From: Paenibacillus sp. FSL H8-0537
GTDB lineage: Bacteria; Bacillota; Bacilli; Paenibacillales; Paenibacillaceae
Direction: 5' to 3'
Assembly (NCBI RefSeq): GCF_038051995.1
Contig: NZ_CP150290.1
Coordinates: 4,950,001-5,014,000, forward strand
DNA length: 64,000 nt
Position numbers and translations under genes: made by a program. Numbering within the stretch: position 1 is the stretch's first letter; each line of letters starts with the position of its first letter. Under the pieces are notes generated by a model. That model was given only the letters and a program-made list of their open reading frames with translations. It did no database searches and was not told where the DNA came from. Below, one piece after another: positions 60,401-64,000 of this stretch.

Positions 60401-62845
60401 CTATTTTCTTAATTCTGCTGCAAAAGATTGTTCTAATCCAGCGACGACCTTGGCATGCAGCTCAGTCACTTCTTCATCGGTCAATGTGCGTTCTGCATGA
60501 CGGTATACGAGCGAAAGCGCTACGCTCTTTTTGCCTGCTCCCAGCTTCTCGCCCGTGAAGACGTCGAACACGCGTACAGACTCCAGCAGCTCGCCAGCCG
60601 TTTGCCATGCAAGGGCAGTCAGCTCGCCTGCAGGCACACTCATATCCAGCACAACAGCAATGTCACGCTGCATAGCCGGATAACGTGGAAGCGCCTTGTA
60701 GACGATTTCGTCTCCTGCCAGCTGATAAAGCGGCGCAAGCTCGATTTCCAGCACATACGTATCCGCCAAATCGCTTTCCAACTGCAGCGTTGGGTGAAGC
60801 TGACCAACATAGCCGATGACTTCTGTTCCATGCTCGGTTTCCAGCTGAACAGCCGCCGTTCTTCCCGGGTGAAAGTGCTCCGGCTGCGCCGCGGCATAGC
60901 TTACCTTATCAGTCATGCCAAGTACGGCAAACACCGTTTCCAGAACGCCCTTGGCATCATAAAAATCAACAGCAGCAGCCTTGCGGTTCCACTGCGGCTC
61001 TACACGGTTTCCTGTCAGCAATGCCGCGAAGCGATGCTTCTCCTGAGGAAGACGTGTCAGCTTCTCTTCTTCTGTATGGAACACGCTGCCGATTTCAAAA
61101 ATGACAGCCGACTCGTTTTTGCGATTGCGGTTATAAGCTGCTGTCTCCAGCAGCTGCGCAATCAGCGTCGTCCGCAGCACGCTGCGCTCCTCGCTCATCG
61201 GCATCGACAGCTTCACAGCCTTCGTCGATTCACCCGACAAAGCAGGGAACAGCTGTGTCCGCTCAGGACCTGTGAACGAGTAGCTGATGACTTCGTGCAG
61301 GCCAGCATCCGACAGACGCTTGCGCAGCTCGCGGCGAATCGCTTGCGGCTTCGTCAGTGCACCTGGCGTTACATCGCCGAAAATCGGTGTAGTCGGAATG
61401 TTGTCATAGCCATAAAGGCGGGCAACCTCCTCAATTAAATCCACATCATACGAAATGTCGCCGCGACGCGATGGCACTTCCACTTGAAATACGTCTTCCT
61501 CGCTAACGCTGTAGCCGAAGCTTAGACGATTCAGAATCGTTTGCACTTCAAGGCTGGACAGTTCGGTGCCGAGGTAGCGGTTGATTTTAGCCAAGGCTAC
61601 TTCAACGATTTGCTGCTTCGCCGGAGCTGTCGTCACCTCCACGATGCCCTCTGTAGCGAGTCCGCCTGCAAGCTCCGTAATCAAGGCTGCTGCACGGTTT
61701 AACGCCGGAATAACGCGGCCCGGGTCCACTTCCTTCTCGAAGCGAATGCTGGATTCTGAGCGAAGGCCAAATTGGCGCGATGTTTTGCGAACCGTGCCAC
61801 CATCAAATCTAGCCGATTCCAGCAAAATATTAACCGTATCACCCGTTACCTCAGAACTCGCTCCACCCATCACTCCTGCAAGCGCGATTGGCTTCTCCCC
61901 GTCTGTAATGACGAGCATTTGCGGCTCTAGGCGGCGCTCTTGGTCATCTAGCGTAAGCATCGTTTCGCCTTCATGCGCCAAACGCACATCGATCCGTCCA
62001 CTTTTCACCTGATCTGCATCAAAGGCGTGAAGCGGCTGGCCATATTCCAGCAGAACAAAGTTCGTTACGTCAACGACGTTGTTAATCGGGCGAATGCCTG
62101 CGGCAATAAGACGGTTTTGCAGCCATAACGGCGACTCGCCAATTTTCACGCCTTTAATGTAACGCGCACTATAGTGGAAGCACTGCTCAGGCGCGCTGAT
62201 CGTAACTTGAACATGACTGTCTGTGCGCTCGGAAGCGTGAGCAATAACCGGCTCAGGAATACGTACCTCGCGGCCGGTCAATGCGCCGATTTCATACGCT
62301 GTGCCGATTACGCTGAGGCAATCCGAACGGTTCGGCGTCAAGTCGAGCTCCAGCACCTCATCGTTGAGCCCAAGCACGTCAGCGATCGGCGTTCCGATTA
62401 CCGTATGCGGCGGCAATACGAGAATGCCTTCCTGCTGCTCCTTCGGCAGCAGCTTGTCATTAATGCCAAGCTCTTTCGCCGAGCAGATCATGCCCTGCGA
62501 TTCTACGCCGCGCAGCTTTGCGCGCTTTATATGCAAGTCGCCAGGCAGCTTTGCTCCAACGGTAGCGACTGGAACGAGCTGTCCCGCTTCGACATTTTTG
62601 GCTCCGCATACGATTTGCAGCTCTTCGCCTGTGCCTACATCTACTTTGCACACGTTCAGCTTATCCGCATCCGGATGCTTCTCGCGCGATTTGACATAGC
62701 CGACAACGACGCCTGTCACTCCCTTATTGCGGGATTCCACCTCGTCGATCTCAATGCCTCCGCGCGTCATTTTTTCGGCAAGCTCTGCGCCCGTAAAGCC
62801 AGATAAATCAACATATTCATTCAACCATTGATATGAAATTTTCAT
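60401..62845 (-). CDS. pheT: Phenylalanyl-tRNA synthetase beta subunit
   Basis: 814 residues, usual length. Domains in order: B1, then the tRNA-binding (EMAP-like) domain (VVGYVKSREKHPDADKLNVCKV), B3/B4 editing domain (LDLTPNRSDCLSVIG), B5 (FEKEVDPGRVIPALNRAA follows), the catalytic-like core, and a C-terminal ferredoxin-like anticodon-binding domain (RYPAMQRDIAVVLD, FTGEKLGAGKKSVALSLVY). With PheS it forms the heterotetramer that charges tRNA-Phe. It starts 25 nt after pheS. Confidence 0.97.
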   Translation of the reverse strand: MKISYQWLNEYVDLSGFTGAELAEKMTRGGIEIDEVESRNKGVTGVVVGYVKSREKHPDADKLNVCKVDVGTGEELQIVCGAKNVEAGQLVPVATVGAKLPGDLHIKRAKLRGVESQGMICSAKELGINDKLLPKEQQEGILVLPPHTVIGTPIADVLGLNDEVLELDLTPNRSDCLSVIGTAYEIGALTGREVRIPEPVIAHASERTDSHVQVTISAPEQCFHYSARYIKGVKIGESPLWLQNRLIAAGIRPINNVVDVTNFVLLEYGQPLHAFDADQVKSGRIDVRLAHEGETMLTLDDQERRLEPQMLVITDGEKPIALAGVMGGASSEVTGDTVNILLESARFDGGTVRKTSRQFGLRSESSIRFEKEVDPGRVIPALNRAAALITELAGGLATEGIVEVTTAPAKQQIVEVALAKINRYLGTELSSLEVQTILNRLSFGYSVSEEDVFQVEVPSRRGDISYDVDLIEEVARLYGYDNIPTTPIFGDVTPGALTKPQAIRRELRKRLSDAGLHEVISYSFTGPERTQLFPALSGESTKAVKLSMPMSEERSVLRTTLIAQLLETAAYNRNRKNESAVIFEIGSVFHTEEEKLTRLPQEKHRFAALLTGNRVEPQWNRKAAAVDFYDAKGVLETVFAVLGMTDKVSYAAAQPEHFHPGRTAAVQLETEHGTEVIGYVGQLHPTLQLESDLADTYVLEIELAPLYQLAGDEIVYKALPRYPAMQRDIAVVLDMSVPAGELTALAWQTAGELLESVRVFDVFTGEKLGAGKKSVALSLVYRHAERTLTDEEVTELHAKVVAGLEQSFAAELRK

Positions 62846-62869
62846 CGCTTTGCTCCCCTTCCTTTCCTG

Positions 62870-63901
62870 CTACATTTTCGCGAATTGTTGTAAAAACCGA
62901 AGATCGTTCGTATAGAAATGACGAATATCGTCAATGCCGTATTTCAGCAGCGCAATGCGCTCTACACCCATGCCGAAAGCGAATCCGCTAACTTCATTCG
63001 GGTCGTAGCCGCCCATCTCCAGTACGCGTGGATGAACCATGCCGCAGCCGAGAATTTCCAGCCAGCCCGTCTGCTTGCACATCCGGCAGCCATGTCCGCC
63101 GCATTGCGCGCAGCTTACGTCAACCTCCGCACTTGGCTCCGTGAATGGGAAGAAGCTTGGACGAAGACGGATTTGCGTTTGCGAGCCGAACATTTGCTGG
63201 GCAAATTGCAGCAGTGTGCCTTTTAGATCACTCATGCGAATGTTAGGCGCAATAACGAGCCCTTCAATTTGATTGAATTGAAAGGAATGCGTCGCATCGT
63301 CATCATCTCGGCGGTATACTTTGCCTGGACAAATAACTTTGATCGGCTTGCCCTTCATTTCCTGCATTGTTCTCACTTGAACCGGGGATGTTTGCGTACG
63401 CATCAAAATATCATCCGTAATGTAAAACGAATCCTGCATGTCGCGCGCCGGATGGTTTTTCGGCAAGTTCAGCGCCTCGAAGTTGTAATAATCCGTCTCC
63501 ACTTCCGGTCCTTCCGCAATCGTATAGCCTAGTCCGATGAAAATATCTTCGATTTCCTGTGCTACCTTGTTAAGCGGATGTACGGCTCCAGTTGGCAATG
63601 CTTTGCCCGGCAGCGTCACATCAATCGTCTCGCCGCGCAAGCGAGCTTCCGTCTCGGCTTGCTGGAATATCGCCTGCTTCTCTTCGATAACGGCTTCAAT
63701 CGCCGCACGCACATCATTGCCGACTTGGCCGATAATTGGACGCTCTTCTGCGCTAAGTCCGCCCATGCCGCGCAAAATTTCAGTGAGCGCGCCTTTTTTC
63801 CCTAAATATTTTACCCGCAGATCGTTAAGCACTTGCGGATTGTCTACCTGCTGCAGCTCCTGCAGCGCTTCGCCGCGCAAAGCCTCCAAACGTTCCTTCA
63901 T
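62870..63901 (-). CDS. pheS: Phenylalanyl-tRNA synthetase alpha subunit
   Basis: 343 residues. An N-terminal coiled coil is followed by the class II catalytic core: motif 1 region [44 protein letters not shown], motif 2 [22 protein letters not shown], and motif 3 [18 protein letters not shown]. It is controlled by the T-box leader directly upstream and co-transcribed with pheT. Confidence 0.97.
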   Translation of the reverse strand: MKERLEALRGEALQELQQVDNPQVLNDLRVKYLGKKGALTEILRGMGGLSAEERPIIGQVGNDVRAAIEAVIEEKQAIFQQAETEARLRGETIDVTLPGKALPTGAVHPLNKVAQEIEDIFIGLGYTIAEGPEVETDYYNFEALNLPKNHPARDMQDSFYITDDILMRTQTSPVQVRTMQEMKGKPIKVICPGKVYRRDDDDATHSFQFNQIEGLVIAPNIRMSDLKGTLLQFAQQMFGSQTQIRLRPSFFPFTEPSAEVDVSCAQCGGHGCRMCKQTGWLEILGCGMVHPRVLEMGGYDPNEVSGFAFGMGVERIALLKYGIDDIRHFYTNDLRFLQQFAKM

Positions 63902-63929
63902 CTGATGCTCGCCTCCTCATTCTTTTGAA

Positions 63930-64000
63930 CAAACAAAAAAGGCCCCTTCTTCCCGCAAGGGACGAAAGAACCGTGGTACCACCCTAATTCGAACAATCTG
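63930..64000 (-). ncRNA. T-box riboswitch leader of pheST (3' part, cut by window end)
   Basis: On the minus strand AGGGTGGTACCACGG (about 63971-63985) is the conserved T-box sequence that reads the uncharged tRNA 3' end. It is followed by a terminator hairpin (TCGTCCC, TTGC, GGGAAGA and continuing G-rich arm) and TTTTTT at 63931-63940. Stem I with the specifier codon lies beyond the window; Phe is inferred from the genes. Confidence 0.9.

Overview
The window looks like a chromosomal segment of a spore-forming, low-to-medium-GC Firmicute, most likely Paenibacillus or a close relative. The grounds are spore-coat genes (cotH, CotB- and CotF-like), a Bce-type peptide-sensing module, ecsAB, mutS2, a pheST operon with a T-box leader, strong AGGAGG ribosome sites, TTG starts, and a zapA-type gene lying between pheT and mutS2 as in Bacilli. 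Genus is inferred from protein style, not from a search.

Layout. 0-4 kb: a truncated MocR regulator divergent from a PNP-oxidase-family gene, an AraC regulator and a class I aminotransferase. 4-9 kb: a Bce-like response regulator and histidine kinase, then the ABC transporter pair, with a textbook BceR-type operator (TTACA-N4-TGTAA) before the transporter. 9-20 kb: AEC transporter, remnant of a P-loop kinase gene, ecsAB, DEAD-box helicase, short-chain dehydrogenase, DUF2625, cheX, an HRDC protein behind a terminator-containing leader, and a secreted phosphodiester glycosidase. 20-37.5 kb: a visibly more A+T-rich block that reads as an accessory island. 37.5-49 kb: aminotransferases, an Lrp-type regulator, RluA, PduO, a spore-coat cluster, cysK and an MFS transporter. 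49-64 kb: small membrane and zinc-ribbon proteins, mutS2, a CuA-site lipoprotein, a giant ZapA-coiled-coil protein, four tandem 98-bp repeats, then pheT, pheS and the T-box.

The centrepiece is 22.2-36.4 kb. An apparent single operon on the minus strand carries what look like all four enzymes of the Campylobacter jejuni capsular phosphoramidate pathway (Cj1415-Cj1418 type: glutamine kinase, CTP:phosphoglutamine cytidylyltransferase, gamma-glutamyl-CDP-amidate hydrolase, CDP-phosphoramidate 3'-kinase) plus a methyltransferase. Here they sit not with capsule genes but with an acyl/polyketide-type set: a chorismate-lyase-like domain fused to an acyl carrier protein, a second ACP, an active-site-intact ketosynthase, a cysteine-less ketosynthase-like partner, an adenylate-forming ligase fused to a sulfotransferase-fold domain, and a BtrH-like protein. 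An AraC regulator and a divergent MFS exporter frame the operon. My reading is a biosynthetic gene cluster for an undescribed small molecule bearing an (O-methyl) phosphoramidate group. I propose that the sulfotransferase-fold domain transfers phosphoramidate from 3'-phospho-CDP-amidate, a chemical analogue of PAPS.

Other notable points are the ~1466-residue ZapA fusion with 22-residue repeats (ordinary ZapA is about 90 residues), a 98-bp repeat family present as a 4-copy array and as a diverged single copy 47 kb away, the attenuator-like leader of the HRDC gene, a predicted SD-masking hairpin before cotH, and a 26-codon membrane-peptide gene. All functional calls rest on reading the sequence and remembered family features; no database search was run.
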